64,000 nucleotides of DNA, taken from positions 45,371,446-45,435,445 of the forward strand of contig CM055095.1 in assembly GCA_029204225.1 (NCBI GenBank), written 5' to 3'. The notes under the pieces are model-generated. The model saw only the letters and a program-made list of their open reading frames with translations, did not search any database and was not told the origin of the DNA. Source of the stretch: Diphasiastrum complanatum. Taxonomy: Eukaryota > Streptophyta > Lycopodiopsida > Lycopodiales > Lycopodiaceae. The translations under genes were made by a program, and so were the position numbers. Positions 50,302 to 62,800 of the stretch are shown piece after piece. The number at the start of each line of letters is the position of its first letter. The first letter of the stretch is position 1.

Positions 50302-50855
50302 TGTTGGATTTATTCCCTCTACTCTCCTTAAATCCCATACTACTGCCTCCATTCATGCTGCATATTTACTAACGTTGTCGCGCAGTCTGCATATTTACAC
50401 GCAAATTCGCACAGACGAAGAAAAGGCGAAAGAATCGCGACACTGTTTTTACATGCGTTATGGTGATAGGCGAAAAGGGGACACTATCTTACAGAATGCC
50501 AAAGGTGCCCTAAAAGCAAAGGCACCCTGTAAATCTAATCCTAAGGCTACTCGTATGTAAGAGTGATGCACTTTTTGCATTGTCATCACCAACGATCACT
50601 TCAGCATTGACTGACGTTGCACCCTTTTCACGCTCACCCAATGCAGCTGCGCTAATAGATTGGACAACAACTGCAGCCACCCACGATCTCTTACAGACAT
50701 CACATCCACTCTGTACTTTCCACATCTGCACACCTGTAATATGATGTATATATACTGGATACCATTTGTGTATTCAGGTTAATGAGTGAATAAGTTGATG
50801 AGTTGATGAATGAGACGAAGTAGATGCCTTGTAAATTGATTCTTGATTGTCAACA
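50302..50855 (+). repeat. Interspersed repeat, possible solo LTR (copy 2)
   Basis: This 554-bp stretch is homologous to 4282-4843 in opposite orientation, from TGTTGGATTTATTCCC to GATTGTCAACA, including the TATATATAC box near 50745. Its right side directly meets the copia LTR that starts at 50857, so it may have been cut there. Confidence 0.5.
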
Positions 50856-50856
50856 A

Positions 50857-53800
50857 TGTGAAAGTACTATACTTTAGGACCATAAATGGATCTACAAAAG
50901 ATCCACAAGAGTGATTGGATGCTTGCCTAACAATCTATCAAAAACTAGACACAAAAAAGTTGATCTAGATTGGCAATTTGACAAACAACAAGCCTTAATA
51001 ATCAAAAGCATTGATAAACATTGAAATCCGAGCCCACACGTGTGTACTACAGGATGTAGTACGGCCTTCAACCTGAGAAACAAGTAGAAATTGATTTGGT
51101 TTCATTTGGATCACAAAAACTCTATGTACATAGTGAACTAGCTTGAGATTGCCAATGAGCTCCAAATTTGTTTTTTTTCTCACTATGGAGAGAGGGAATA
51201 CATATCAAATTCGACTTCCTTCTTGAAGTTAGGTGGATTTCCAGCATGTAATAAGGAAGTTGACTCACTCTCCTTGACCTAAAATGAAACCCTAGCCTAG
51301 ATCCTAGAGTTATGCTTGGTAGGTAGCTAGTTGGTCAAATTTTCACCTTAAACTTAGGTGTAGGTCCTATAAAGTAGGGATGACCACCAAATAGACATGA
51401 CCAACTCTCTTGACTTGATCTAACCTATATTAGGAGTGGGTTGCCACGTGGCATCTTGGCCTTACATGTGTGGAACCCAATTATACACAATATTTACAAT
51501 GTTCTACATGGTGTTTGATCAAGCTAGATTTGCCAATTTTTGGCAATTCTTCACACTCCTCCTCAAATTTAGCTTGATCTATTTACAACTCTCTTTATAG
51601 ATGAATGAGAGCTTTTAGAAGTGTCTAAAAAATCCAGCTACAAACAAGGAACTTTTGAGACTCCAATAGAGAATGATGCCCATGAAGGATCTTTCACCAC
51701 CTCTTAGAGGATCCCTTACAAAATGTTCCATAAATGTGTCTATATACATGTAGCACACTTCAAAAACTATACATCATGCCAAGAAATGGATTCCAAGGCA
51801 TTTTGTGCACTTGAAGGTACATCAATTAAAATTTTAAGTGCATAAATAATGTTGCCAAAGACAACTTGCCTTGCTTGATCCATATGATTGAGCCTTGATG
51901 GCTCCATCTTGATACTCAAGGTTCTTCTTGGAGTCCTTGGGTCTTGAGCTTGCTCCTCCACTTGACTTGAATCCAAACCATCAATGAATTGAATAAGGTG
52001 TTGATCCAAATGTGCTTCTTCAAGTTTACAAATCTTCCACTTTTGAAAGATCACATTTCCACCATTGACAACTTCTTTGATGGAAAACAAGTAGATTTTA
52101 CAATCTCTACTTGAAGAGCAAAACACTACCATTATTCCTATCATTGAAATATGATAATATTTGGTCCTTACATTGGAATGATCATGCACAAAGCATGTGG
52201 ACACAAAGATTTACAAAGCAAATGATGTTTCATCTTTTATGACTCTATTCAAACTATTACAAAAATAGCTATCCAATGAAATTGCTTTATCAACAACAAA
52301 TGTAGATTTCAAAGCATCCCATTTCATTGTCTTGTCATACAAAGTAATAAACACCATGAATCTTAAAGGTAAGAAACAAGTCACCTCATGTCTACTAATA
52401 CTTTCCAAAAAGTATTCAAAGATAGTAGACTCTCCAATGCTCACCACCCTTGCAAGATGCACACTTGAATGGACAATTTGCATGCAATTTGATGACTCCG
52501 CCATTGTCATTGAGGACTCCCTTGGAACTCTCATGCTTTGAGGCTGATCCTCAAGATCTTCCTCCTTTTGATGCTCCTCCTCAATGCAAGCAAGATCACA
52601 CTTTGCCAAGATCTCCTCTTGAGTGATCTCCTCCTTTGCCAAGCTCATTCTTTCAAAAGCAACACTAGCTTCCAACTTAAACAATCTTCCATGTTTAAAT
52701 CTCTTTGAAATGCAAATATCATTTTTCAAGATGAAGCAAACACCATGCTTAAAGTGGACATCCAAACCACTTTCTAAGAGTAGACCAACACTAAGCATAT
52801 TCTTGGTGATTGATGGTACATAAAGGACATTTTTTAGATCCATGCATTTTGAGGATTCTAGACACAAAGAGATGGTGCCAACACCATCTATCCTACACTC
52901 TTCATCATTTGTAGTAAAGACAAACTTTTTAGCATCATTGAATGAGTGTAAGGTTGAGAAAAAGTCCTTTTCACAAGACATGTGGGAGCTAGCCCCACTG
53001 TCGATCCACCAATTGTCTCTTGAATTGCTATTGCTTGTTGGTGAGGATGCAGATGCCATCAAGAATACATCTACTTCATCCTCCTCTTCCTCTTTTGCAA
53101 GGTTTCCTTGTTTGTCCTCGTCCACTTGTGCTCTTAGCCTCTTGTAGCATTCAGATGCATAATGCCCCTTCTTTCCACAAAAGAAGCATTTTTGCTTTGA
53201 CTTGTCCTTTGAGCTTGATGCATCATCCTCTTCTTTGGCCTCCTTTGGACGCTTCTTCTTTCCATTGGTCTTCTTTTTGCCCTTGAATGAGAAATTGGCT
53301 TTCTCATCACCATCCTGCAAAGACAAGGAACTCATCCTAGATTTTGCATGGAGCATCCTACACTCTTCAGCCACTAATACACTGTGAAGTTTTTCTATAG
53401 TTGGCAAAGTGTCTTGGATGGCAAAACTTTGGACCAAATTTACAAAGTCATCTCCTAGACCATTAAAAACAATTTGTACAAGCTCTCCATCATGAATCTT
53501 CTCTCCAATGGAAGCCAACTCCCTATTTAGAGACTTGATTATGAGTACATAATCCTGTGCACTCTCCTCACTTCTCTTCATGCTTTGCAAAATATGATTT
53601 CTAAGCATGAGTACTCTTGAAGTGTTACTAGATTCATAGATTGATTTTAAAGACTCCCAAGCCTCTTTAGCACTAGTACATGCTGATACTTCTCTCAACA
53701 AATCTTTGCTCACATTCATCTTCACACAATGAAGTGCAAGCATAGATCTCTTCTTGTATCTAGCTAACTCCTGTGCACCTAGAGGTTCATCTTCATCTTC

Positions 53801-54100
53801 AATCAAGAACTCATGAAGGTCTTGGATCACCAAGAGTGACTCCATCCTAACCTTCCAAATAGCATAATTTGTAGAATTCAATCTCTCACTAGCTTCTAGA
53901 AGGTATGCTCCAGCAGATCCCATCTTACTAGTGACTTCTACAAACAAGAAATAGATTTGATTGACTTGAAACTCACAAAGGTCTCACACTTGCAGTGTTT
54001 CACTCAAATTTGATTTCTAATCCAACAAATGGACTTATAATCACAGTTCTATCACTCCCTCACAAAGCTAGAATGAAGATAAGATGAAGTGAAAACTACT
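50857..54100 (-). mobile_element. Non-autonomous Ty1/copia element keeping gag and protease
   Basis: A 3' LTR of about 699 bp (50857-51555, TGTGAAAG...TTCACA) precedes, on minus, a gag-protease frame at 52211-53947. This carries a UBN2-type gag, zinc knuckle CFFCGKKGHYASEC and protease WWIDSGASSHMS. A short downstream frame at 51767-52204 is reminiscent of the integrase-RT linker. Integrase core, reverse transcriptase and RNase H are not seen, so it would depend on a helper. The likely gag start is MGSAGAYLLEASERL. The tandem young copia lies next to its leader at 54101, so the 5' LTR should be beyond that block. The gag frame is long and open. Confidence 0.7.
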
Positions 54101-54750
54101 TGTGAAAAATACAGATCCTAAGTGGATCTAAACTCCAAGATCATTGGCTTGAATGCTTGCACTCCAAACTACATAAGCTAGGAATTGGCAACACATTCTA
54201 TGCTACCTAGAATGCAAAGAACTTGATCAAAAAGCATTTATCACAAATGGAAACTTCCATAAACATCAAGTGCGGCCCAAAATAGCATTATACAGTCCAT
54301 AATACATCAGCCTATCACTTTTGGAAAGCACCTAAGATCATACACAATAGCTTGAAGACAATACACACAACAATGCTCTCAATGGAGGAAGAAACAATGA
54401 CAATGATCTATTGATCTCAATGAAGCATACAAAAGGTTTCTCCAACCTGTTCTCCACGACCTCCCTACTATTTATGGATGAGGAAGATGACTCTCTCTCC
54501 TCTCTCTAGAAGGTACTTGACCCTAGATATTCCCTATATAGGAAAAATAGCTAAAAATGGCTTATATGACCAAAATACATCAAAATGGTCTCATTTTGAA
54601 GGGTATGAAGTTTGACACTTCATCATACTGAAAAAATACAGTAAATAAAAACATTGTGGCCTGGTTCACACGTGTGAAACTCCAGAACCAAAACTATTTA
54701 CAATTTTAGCCAATTTAGGCCTCAAACTAGCTAGGAAATGTTGACAATTT

Positions 54751-57700
54751 TCACACTCCCTCTTCAACATTGGATGCTAGTTTCAACATAGTCTTTGAGC
54801 ACATTCCAAGATTAGATCTATGCATTAAATATAGGTCCTTTCCCAATGGTTTGGTGAAGATATCAGCCACACACTCCTTTGAAGAGACATGTTGAAGCTC
54901 CACCTCTTTGGCAATGACTTGATCTCTCACAAAATGGTGAGCAATCTCAATGTGCTTGCTCCTTGCATGAAAAACAGGATTGCTTGCCAAGCTTTGGGCT
55001 GAAAGGTTATCACAAAGTATGATTGGAGTCTTCTCTGGTTCCAGCAAGTGAAGATCCAATAACATCCTCTTGATCCAAAGAATCTCCTTGGTGCATGTTG
55101 TTAATGCCTTGTACTCGGCTTCGGTGGAAGATAGAGAGATAGTTGGTTGCTTCTTTGATAGCCATGAGACCACTCCATCTCCAAGATAGATTGCAAAGGC
55201 ACTTGTTGACTTCCTATCCATTTGATCACCTGCAAAATCTGAATCTGAAAATCCACAAAGGTTAGGTGTAGTACCTCCATACAAGATGCCAAAATCTCTA
55301 GATCCCGAGATGTATCTAAGTACTCTCTTTCCTAGCTTCCAATGAGCCTCACTAGGATCTTGCATAAATTGACTTAGTTTACCAACCACAAAGCTTAGAT
55401 CAGGTCTTGTGATGGTTAACCATATAAGAGATCCTATTAGCTTTCTATAGAGAGTAATGTCCTTGAAGGATCTTTCATTACTTCTTGTAGTTAGCTTTAC
55501 ATTTGATTCCATAGGAGTAGAAACAACTTTACAATCTTCCATATGAAACCTTTTTAGAATAGAGTTAACATACTTTTCTTGACATATGAATGTAGATTTA
55601 GAAGTTCTAATAATCTCTATTCCTAAGATATAATGAAGTTTACCAAGATCTTGAATTTCAAACTCTCTTTTGAGTGCCATCTTGATTTCATCTATATCTA
55701 GATTGTTACCACCACTTAAGATAATGTCATCAACATAGATCAAAAGTAAAGTGATATCATTTTCATTCAATCTAAAGTAGAGAGAATGATCATACTCACT
55801 CATAACAAAGTTTTGAGAAAGTAAGAAGGAATTGAGCTTAGCATACCAACTCCTTGGTGCTTGCTTTAGCCCATACAAACTCTTTTGGAGATAGCACACA
55901 TGATTAGGCTCATCATGTGAAACATAGCCCTCGGGTTGCTCCATGTAAATATCTTCTTCAAGATCACCATTCAAGAAGGCATTAGTAACATCCATTTGCC
56001 ACATATCCCAATCATAAAGAGTTGCAAGAGAGATTAGGATTCGAATAGTTACCATCTTTGCCACGGGTGCAAAGGTCTCATCATAGTCAATACCATATTC
56101 TTGAGCATACCCCTTTGCCACCAACCTTGCCTTGTACTTGTTGATTGATCCATCTTGATTTGTCTTGATCTTGAAGATCCACTTACAACCAATTGCCTTC
56201 TTGTCCTTTGGAAGCTTTACCAACCTCCATGTGTTGCTTTTGATGAGTGCTTGATGCTCATGATCCATGGCTTGGATCCATTCCTTCTTTTGAATTGCTT
56301 CATCTACACAAGTTGGTTCATCAAAAGAGGTAAGAAAAGCAAAGTTAGAGTTGTCCACCACTTGCTTTCCTTTTTCATCATAGGTTAGCCTTGATGGCTT
56401 AGCCCTTTGCCTTTGAGTCTTCCTTGAAGTTTGCTTTGGAGTGGCATCTCCATCTTCATCCAAGACATCTTGCACATCATGATGATTAGTAGGCACATCA
56501 ACATCAACATCAACAACATTGGAAACATTCTCTTCATGAAAGATGACATCCCTACTTATGACAACTTTCTTTGTAGAAGGAATGTACACTTTGTAAGCCT
56601 TGCTTACTTCACTATAGCCAACAAACACACCCTTCTTTGATGAAGGATCTTCTTTAGTTCTATCATCAAGTGTGATATTGACAAAACATGTACATCCAAA
56701 GATCCTACAATGCTTGACACTCGGCCTTCTACCATAAAGAACCTCATGAGGAGTTTTACCATCCAAGGAAGCACTTGTCCATCTATTACATAGATAGTTA
56801 GCACATGCTAAAGCTTCCCCCCAAAAAGACTTAGCAAGATTAGCATGTAGTCTCATTGCCTTGGCACATTCACAAAGGGTTCTATTCTTCCTCTCGGCCA
56901 CTCCATTCTGTTGTGGAGTCCTAGGACTAGACATCTCCCTCTTAATCCCATGTGATATACAAAAGTCTTTGAACCTATTTGAGGTGTATTCCCCTCCATT
57001 ATCAGATCTTAAGCATTTGATCTTTGTATTGAATTGGTTTTCCATTTCATTCTTGAACTTGACAAATGCAGCAAACACTTCATCCTTACTTTTAAGAAGA
57101 TAGATCCAAGTATACCTACTAAAGTCATCAATGAAAGTTGCATACATCTTTGCCCCACCATTGCTAGTTGTACTAGAAGAATGAATATCAGAATGCACAA
57201 GTTGAAAAGCTTCTTTAGATCTAGAAGTAGATCTAGAATAAGCAAGTCTATGAGATTTGGACAAGGCACAATGTTCACAAACACTATTGTTTGCAACAAG
57301 ACTTTTAGGGAGACCAAGAACAAGCTCTTTCTTTGCCATTACCTCCAAAGATTTGAAGTTGGGATGGCCCAACCTCTTGTGCCAAACTTCTTGGTTTGTC
57401 AATTGCTCCCTAGCCATACATCCTTCATGATTAGAGATCACACATGCATCAAGCTTGAAAAGTTTACCATGCCTCCTACCTTGAGCAATCAAGGATCCAC
57501 ATTTACTTATCAAACATGCATCTCCAATGAACTCCACATCAAGTCCTTTGTCAATCATTTGACTTACACTAAGCAAATTCTTAGTGATTGAAGGAATGTA
57601 CAAGACATTTTCAAGATTTGCTTTCCTATTTGTTGAAAGGGAAATAGGAATAGTGCCTATGCCTTTGATGTCACATTGACCATCATTTGCAGTGTAGATG

Positions 57701-58704
57701 ATGTTACCTTCTCCCTCATAAGACAATAAGGATGTAAAGTATTCCTTATGTCTTGTCATGTGAGATGAGGCTCCACTATCAATCCACCAAGGATCATTAT
57801 CATCTATGTTGGCTAACAAACTTGAAGTCATAACAAGTGATTCACATGTGTTATGTTCTTCCTCATCTATTGTAAGATTTCCTTGCCTCTCTCCTTGCTC
57901 TCTTTTCTTCTTATAACATTCATTTGCAAAATGACCTTTTATCCCACAATAAAAGCACTTGAACTTTGACTTATTGTTCTTAGTAGAAGAGGAAGAGGAA
58001 GAGTGATCATCATGATCAAAGTTACCACGTTTGGACCATTTCCCTTTGCCTTTACCTTTGCCCTTGAATTTGCCTTTTGTGAAGAAAGCCTCTTCACCTC
58101 CACCTTGCAAGGATGCACCATCAAGCTTTGATTGCAACCTATGTTCTTCAGCCAATAAGATTTCTTGCAAGTCAACCACACTTGGCAAGACTCTTTGAAT
58201 GGCAAAACTTTGCACAAGGTTAGCATGTTCATTTAGCAAACCATTCAACATAACTTGGACTATTTCACCATCTTTTATGTTCTCATCAATGCATGCTAAA
58301 TCATCACTTAGGGACTTAACTCTCAAGATAAATGCATGAGCACTTTCACCCTCTCTTTGCCTACTAGAAAATATTTGTCTCCTTAGGGTCAATACCCTAG
58401 ATGTGGACTTTGATTCAAAGAGCTTCTTTAAGGCATTCCATGCCTCACTTGCACTTTGACACTTTCCAACTTCCTTGAGAAGTTCATTTGTAACATTCAT
58501 TTTAATGATATGAAGAGCCCTTTTGGCCTTCTTATCAAACCTTTGTTGCTCTTGAAGTGTGAGAGGTCTCTCTTCAATTTCTGCAACTATGTCCATGAGT
58601 TCATTCAACTCAAGTAAGGACTCCATCCTCACTTTCCAAGTAGAGTAGTTTGATGAACTCAACCTTTCACTAGACTCTAGCATGATCCCACCATTGGAAG
58701 CCAT
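54751..58704 (-). CDS. Copia gag-pol polyprotein frame of the young element
   Basis: A single open frame of 1317 residues. Order: UBN2-type gag (about 1-200), Lys/Gly-rich linker, zinc knuckle CFYCGIKGHFANEC (250-263), protease DSGASSH (309-315), GAG-pre-integrase with HKRLGHPNF, integrase (TFIDDFSRYTWIYLL, DNGGEY), reverse transcriptase (QMDVTNAFLNG, YVDDIILSGG) and RNase H (SDSDFAGD to the C-terminus). The frame reads through the purine tract, and its TGA stop lies in the first five bases of the LTR. The large plus-strand frames opposite it are shadows. Confidence 0.93.
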   Translation of the reverse strand: MASNGGIMLESSERLSSSNYSTWKVRMESLLELNELMDIVAEIEERPLTLQEQQRFDKKAKRALHIIKMNVTNELLKEVGKCQSASEAWNALKKLFESKSTSRVLTLRRQIFSSRQREGESAHAFILRVKSLSDDLACIDENIKDGEIVQVMLNGLLNEHANLVQSFAIQRVLPSVVDLQEILLAEEHRLQSKLDGASLQGGGEEAFFTKGKFKGKGKGKGKWSKRGNFDHDDHSSSSSSTKNNKSKFKCFYCGIKGHFANECYKKKREQGERQGNLTIDEEEHNTCESLVMTSSLLANIDDNDPWWIDSGASSHMTRHKEYFTSLLSYEGEGNIIYTANDGQCDIKGIGTIPISLSTNRKANLENVLYIPSITKNLLSVSQMIDKGLDVEFIGDACLISKCGSLIAQGRRHGKLFKLDACVISNHEGCMAREQLTNQEVWHKRLGHPNFKSLEVMAKKELVLGLPKSLVANNSVCEHCALSKSHRLAYSRSTSRSKEAFQLVHSDIHSSSTTSNGGAKMYATFIDDFSRYTWIYLLKSKDEVFAAFVKFKNEMENQFNTKIKCLRSDNGGEYTSNRFKDFCISHGIKREMSSPRTPQQNGVAERKNRTLCECAKAMRLHANLAKSFWGEALACANYLCNRWTSASLDGKTPHEVLYGRRPSVKHCRIFGCTCFVNITLDDRTKEDPSSKKGVFVGYSEVSKAYKVYIPSTKKVVISRDVIFHEENVSNVVDVDVDVPTNHHDVQDVLDEDGDATPKQTSRKTQRQRAKPSRLTYDEKGKQVVDNSNFAFLTSFDEPTCVDEAIQKKEWIQAMDHEHQALIKSNTWRLVKLPKDKKAIGCKWIFKIKTNQDGSINKYKARLVAKGYAQEYGIDYDETFAPVAKMVTIRILISLATLYDWDMWQMDVTNAFLNGDLEEDIYMEQPEGYVSHDEPNHVCYLQKSLYGLKQAPRSWYAKLNSFLLSQNFVMSEYDHSLYFRLNENDITLLLIYVDDIILSGGNNLDIDEIKMALKREFEIQDLGKLHYILGIEIIRTSKSTFICQEKYVNSILKRFHMEDCKVVSTPMESNVKLTTRSNERSFKDITLYRKLIGSLIWLTITRPDLSFVVGKLSQFMQDPSEAHWKLGKRVLRYISGSRDFGILYGGTTPNLCGFSDSDFAGDQMDRKSTSAFAIYLGDGVVSWLSKKQPTISLSSTEAEYKALTTCTKEILWIKRMLLDLHLLEPEKTPIILCDNLSAQSLASNPVFHARSKHIEIAHHFVRDQVIAKEVELQHVSSKECVADIFTKPLGKDLYLMHRSNLGMCSKTMLKLASNVEEGV

Positions 58705-58911
58705 GATTCTAATGTTTCTTCAACTTTTAGGTTCTGTCCTAAAGCACTTAGCACTCACTTTTCTCTCAACAAATGATAGATAAAGAGATCTATGAAGATT
58801 TAGGACCCTAAAACACTTCTATCTTGAACCTAGATGGTTTCCAAGCATAGAAAGGAAGATTGAAACACATGCAACACTTTGCACACACTAAGAATGGATT
58901 ACAAAATCAAA

Positions 58912-59390
58912 CCAACCTGAACACACTCTTGCTTAAGCTCTCAAACTTTCCAGCAAGTGACCAAATCAAGTTATGGTGTGAAGAGTTACTTGCATTCTTA
59001 GAAAATACCCAAAACTAGGATGCCAAGATTACCTAGTAATGAACAAACTTGATCAACATATGATCAACACACTAAGATATTGATTCAACCTGTAAAACCA
59101 CATGTAAACCACACTTCTAAAAGTTTATAAACTCCAGCAAGTGATAAATACAAGATTTAGAGGTGAATGAATGAGCACACTTAGTGAATCACAAGACTAG
59201 CTTCACTATCTTGTCAAATCTTGGTGTTTAGATGTAGATCTAAGATCACTTCACATGAGAATGTTCCTCAACCTGTTAAGAACCTGAAAACACACTTGCA
59301 TAATGGTTAACACCTTCCAGCAAATGCTCCAATCAAATTACATAAGGAGAGTTACTTACATGCTCAACAAAGTACACCAAAATTTATGCC
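58912..59390 (-). repeat. Degenerate repeats of about 175-185 bp in the copia leader
   Basis: CAACCTG followed by an A/C-rich stretch and a CCAGCAA(G/A)TG block recurs at about 58912, 59085 and 59268. The units are clearly related but diverged. They lie between primer site and gag, in the transcribed untranslated leader. Confidence 0.6.
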
Positions 59391-59864
59391 AAAATTGATG
59401 ACAATCTTTACAATATGCTCTTCACAATGGAGCTTACAATATGTTCACCCAAAAAAGGGGATCTTTCATCCAAATGGGAGCTTTGCTCAGCCTTTAGGAG
59501 AATTACAACTCACTCAAAAGAGCATTTGTCATCCACTTAAGGAGAAGTTTCATCCACTTAAGGAGAGTGTTCATCCAAGAATGGAGATTGTCAACAATAG
59601 GATTGAAAAGAACATTGTTAGTATTGAATATGCACAAGCCTCACAATCACAAATGATTAGGTGTTATGATCTGATCCAAAATAGTTTCTTTTCAGCCTCT
59701 GATCTTCAATAGACCTGAAATATGCTTTTGATCCACAAGTTCAACTCACAAAACAAAGGTTAGTAAGATTTGATCAACAAAGCAATGCAAAATCATGCTA
59801 GAACTTGATCAAACATCCAAATATCACCAAAAATGGAATACTTACTGTAAATAGAAGCCAACCA

Positions 59865-59876
59865 GCTCTGATACCA
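59865..59876 (-). other. Copia primer binding site of the young element
   Basis: Read on minus it is TGGTATCAGAGC, immediately after the ...TTTTCACA LTR end, matching the initiator Met tRNA primer used by most plant copia elements. Confidence 0.9.
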
Positions 59877-62800
59877 TGTGAAAAATACAGATCCTAAGTG
59901 GATCTAAACTCCAAGATCATTGGCTTGAATGCTTGCACTCCAAACTACATAAGCTAGGAATTGGCAACACATTCTATGCTACCTAGAATGCAAAGAACTT
60001 GATCAAAAAGCATTTATCACAAATGGAAACTTCCATAAACATCAAGTGCGGCCCAAAATAGCATTATACAGTCCATAATACATCAGCCTATCACTTTTGG
60101 AAAGCACCTAAGATCATACACAATAGCTTGAAGACAATACACACAACAATGCTCTCAATGGAGGAAGAAACAATGACAATGATCTATTGATCTCAATGAA
60201 GCATACAAAAGGTTTCTCCAACCTGTTCTCCACGACCTCCCTACTATTTATGGATGAGGAAGATGACTCTCTCTCCTCTCTCTAGAAGGTACTTGACCCT
60301 AGATATTCCCTATATAGGAAAAATAGCTAAAAATGGCTTATATGACCAAAATACATCAAAATGGTCTCATTTTGAAGGGTATGAAGTTTGACACTTCATC
60401 ATACTGAAAAAATACAGTAAATAAAAACATTGTGGCCTGGTTCACACGTGTGAAACTCCAGAACCAAAACTATTTACAATTTTAGCCAATTTAGGCCTCA
60501 AACTAGCTAGGAAATGTTGACAATTTTCACACTCCCTCTTCAACATTGGATGCTAGTTTCAACATAGTCTTTGAGCACATTCCAAGATTAGATCTATGCA
60601 TTAAATATAGGTCCTTTCCCAATGGTTTGGTGAAGATATCAGCCACACACTCCTTTGAAGAGACATGTTGAAGCTCCACCTCTTTGGCAATGACTTGATC
60701 TCTCACAAAATGGTGAGCAATCTCAATGTGCTTGCTCCTTGCATGAAAAACAGGATTGCTTGCCAAGCTTTGGGCTGAAAGGTTATCACAAAGTATGATT
60801 GGAGTCTTCTCTGGTTCCAGCAAGTGAAGATCCAATAACATCCTCTTGATCCAAAGAATCTCCTTGGTGCATGTTGTTAATGCCTTGTACTCGGCTTCGG
60901 TGGAAGATAGAGAGATAGTTGGTTGCTTCTTTGATAGCCATGAGACCACTCCATCTCCAAGATAGATTGCAAAGGCACTTGTTGACTTCCTATCCATTTG
61001 ATCACCTGCAAAATCTGAATCTGAAAATCCACAAAGGTTAGGTGTAGTACCTCCATACAAGATGCCAAAATCTCTAGATCCCGAGATGTATCTAAGTACT
61101 CTCTTTCCTAGCTTCCAATGAGCCTCACTAGGATCTTGCATAAATTGACTTAGTTTACCAACCACAAAGCTTAGATCAGGTCTTGTGATGGTTAACCATA
61201 TAAGAGATCCTATTAGCTTTCTATAGAGAGTAATGTCCTTGAAGGATCTTTCATTACTTCTTGTAGTTAGCTTTACATTTGATTCCATAGGAGTAGAAAC
61301 AACTTTACAATCTTCCATATGAAACCTTTTTAGAATAGAGTTAACATACTTTTCTTGACATATGAATGTAGATTTAGAAGTTCTAATAATCTCTATTCCT
61401 AAGATATAATGAAGTTTACCAAGATCTTGAATTTCAAACTCTCTTTTGAGTGCCATCTTGATTTCATCTATATCTAGATTGTTACCACCACTTAAGATAA
61501 TGTCATCAACATAGATCAAAAGTAAAGTGATATCATTTTCATTCAATCTAAAGTAGAGAGAATGATCATACTCACTCATAACAAAGTTTTGAGAAAGTAA
61601 GAAGGAATTGAGCTTAGCATACCAACTCCTTGGTGCTTGCTTTAGCCCATACAAACTCTTTTGGAGATAGCACACATGATTAGGCTCATCATGTGAAACA
61701 TAGCCCTCGGGTTGCTCCATGTAAATATCTTCTTCAAGATCACCATTCAAGAAGGCATTAGTAACATCCATTTGCCACATATCCCAATCATAAAGAGTTG
61801 CAAGAGAGATTAGGATTCGAATAGTTACCATCTTTGCCACGGGTGCAAAGGTCTCATCATAGTCAATACCATATTCTTGAGCATACCCCTTTGCCACCAA
61901 CCTTGCCTTGTACTTGTTGATTGATCCATCTTGATTTGTCTTGATCTTGAAGATCCACTTACAACCAATTGCCTTCTTGTCCTTTGGAAGCTTTACCAAC
62001 CTCCATGTGTTGCTTTTGATGAGTGCTTGATGCTCATGATCCATGGCTTGGATCCATTCCTTCTTTTGAATTGCTTCATCTACACAAGTTGGTTCATCAA
62101 AAGAGGTAAGAAAAGCAAAGTTAGAGTTGTCCACCACTTGCTTTCCTTTTTCATCATAGGTTAGCCTTGATGGCTTAGCCCTTTGCCTTTGAGTCTTCCT
62201 TGAAGTTTGCTTTGGAGTGGCATCTCCATCTTCATCCAAGACATCTTGCACATCATGATGATTAGTAGGCACATCAACATCAACATCAACAACATTGGAA
62301 ACATTCTCTTCATGAAAGATGACATCCCTACTTATGACAACTTTCTTTGTAGAAGGAATGTACACTTTGTAAGCCTTGCTTACTTCACTATAGCCAACAA
62401 ACACACCCTTCTTTGATGAAGGATCTTCTTTAGTTCTATCATCAAGTGTGATATTGACAAAACATGTACATCCAAAGATCCTACAATGCTTGACACTCGG
62501 CCTTCTACCATAAAGAACCTCATGAGGAGTTTTACCATCCAAGGAAGCACTTGTCCATCTATTACATAGATAGTTAGCACATGCTAAAGCTTCCCCCCAA
62601 AAAGACTTAGCAAGATTAGCATGTAGTCTCATTGCCTTGGCACATTCACAAAGGGTTCTATTCTTCCTCTCGGCCACTCCATTCTGTTGTGGAGTCCTAG
62701 GACTAGACATCTCCCTCTTAATCCCATGTGCTATACAAAAGTCTTTGAACCTATTTGAGGTGTATTCCCCTCCATTATCAGATCTTAAGCATTTGATCTT

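Larger units (their letters stand above)
54101..60531 (-). mobile_element. Whole-looking young Ty1/copia element, LTR to LTR
   Basis: Two 655-bp LTRs (54101-54755 and 59877-60531) look identical by eye and run TGTGAAAA...TTTTCACA. On minus, the right LTR is the 5' one: its inner edge meets the initiator-Met primer site (59865-59876). A leader of about 1.2 kb precedes one uninterrupted 1317-residue gag-pol frame (58704-54751), and a purine tract TTGAAGAGGGAG abuts the 3' LTR. I see no breaks. A TATA-like CTATATAGG lies in the LTR near 54533. LTR identity implies very recent insertion, or recent homogenisation. Confidence 0.92.

Noticed and set aside
57034-57591. 185-residue plus-strand frame (and its twin at 62810-63367)
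   Set aside because: Antisense shadow of the intact copia gag-pol frame, repeated only because the element is repeated.
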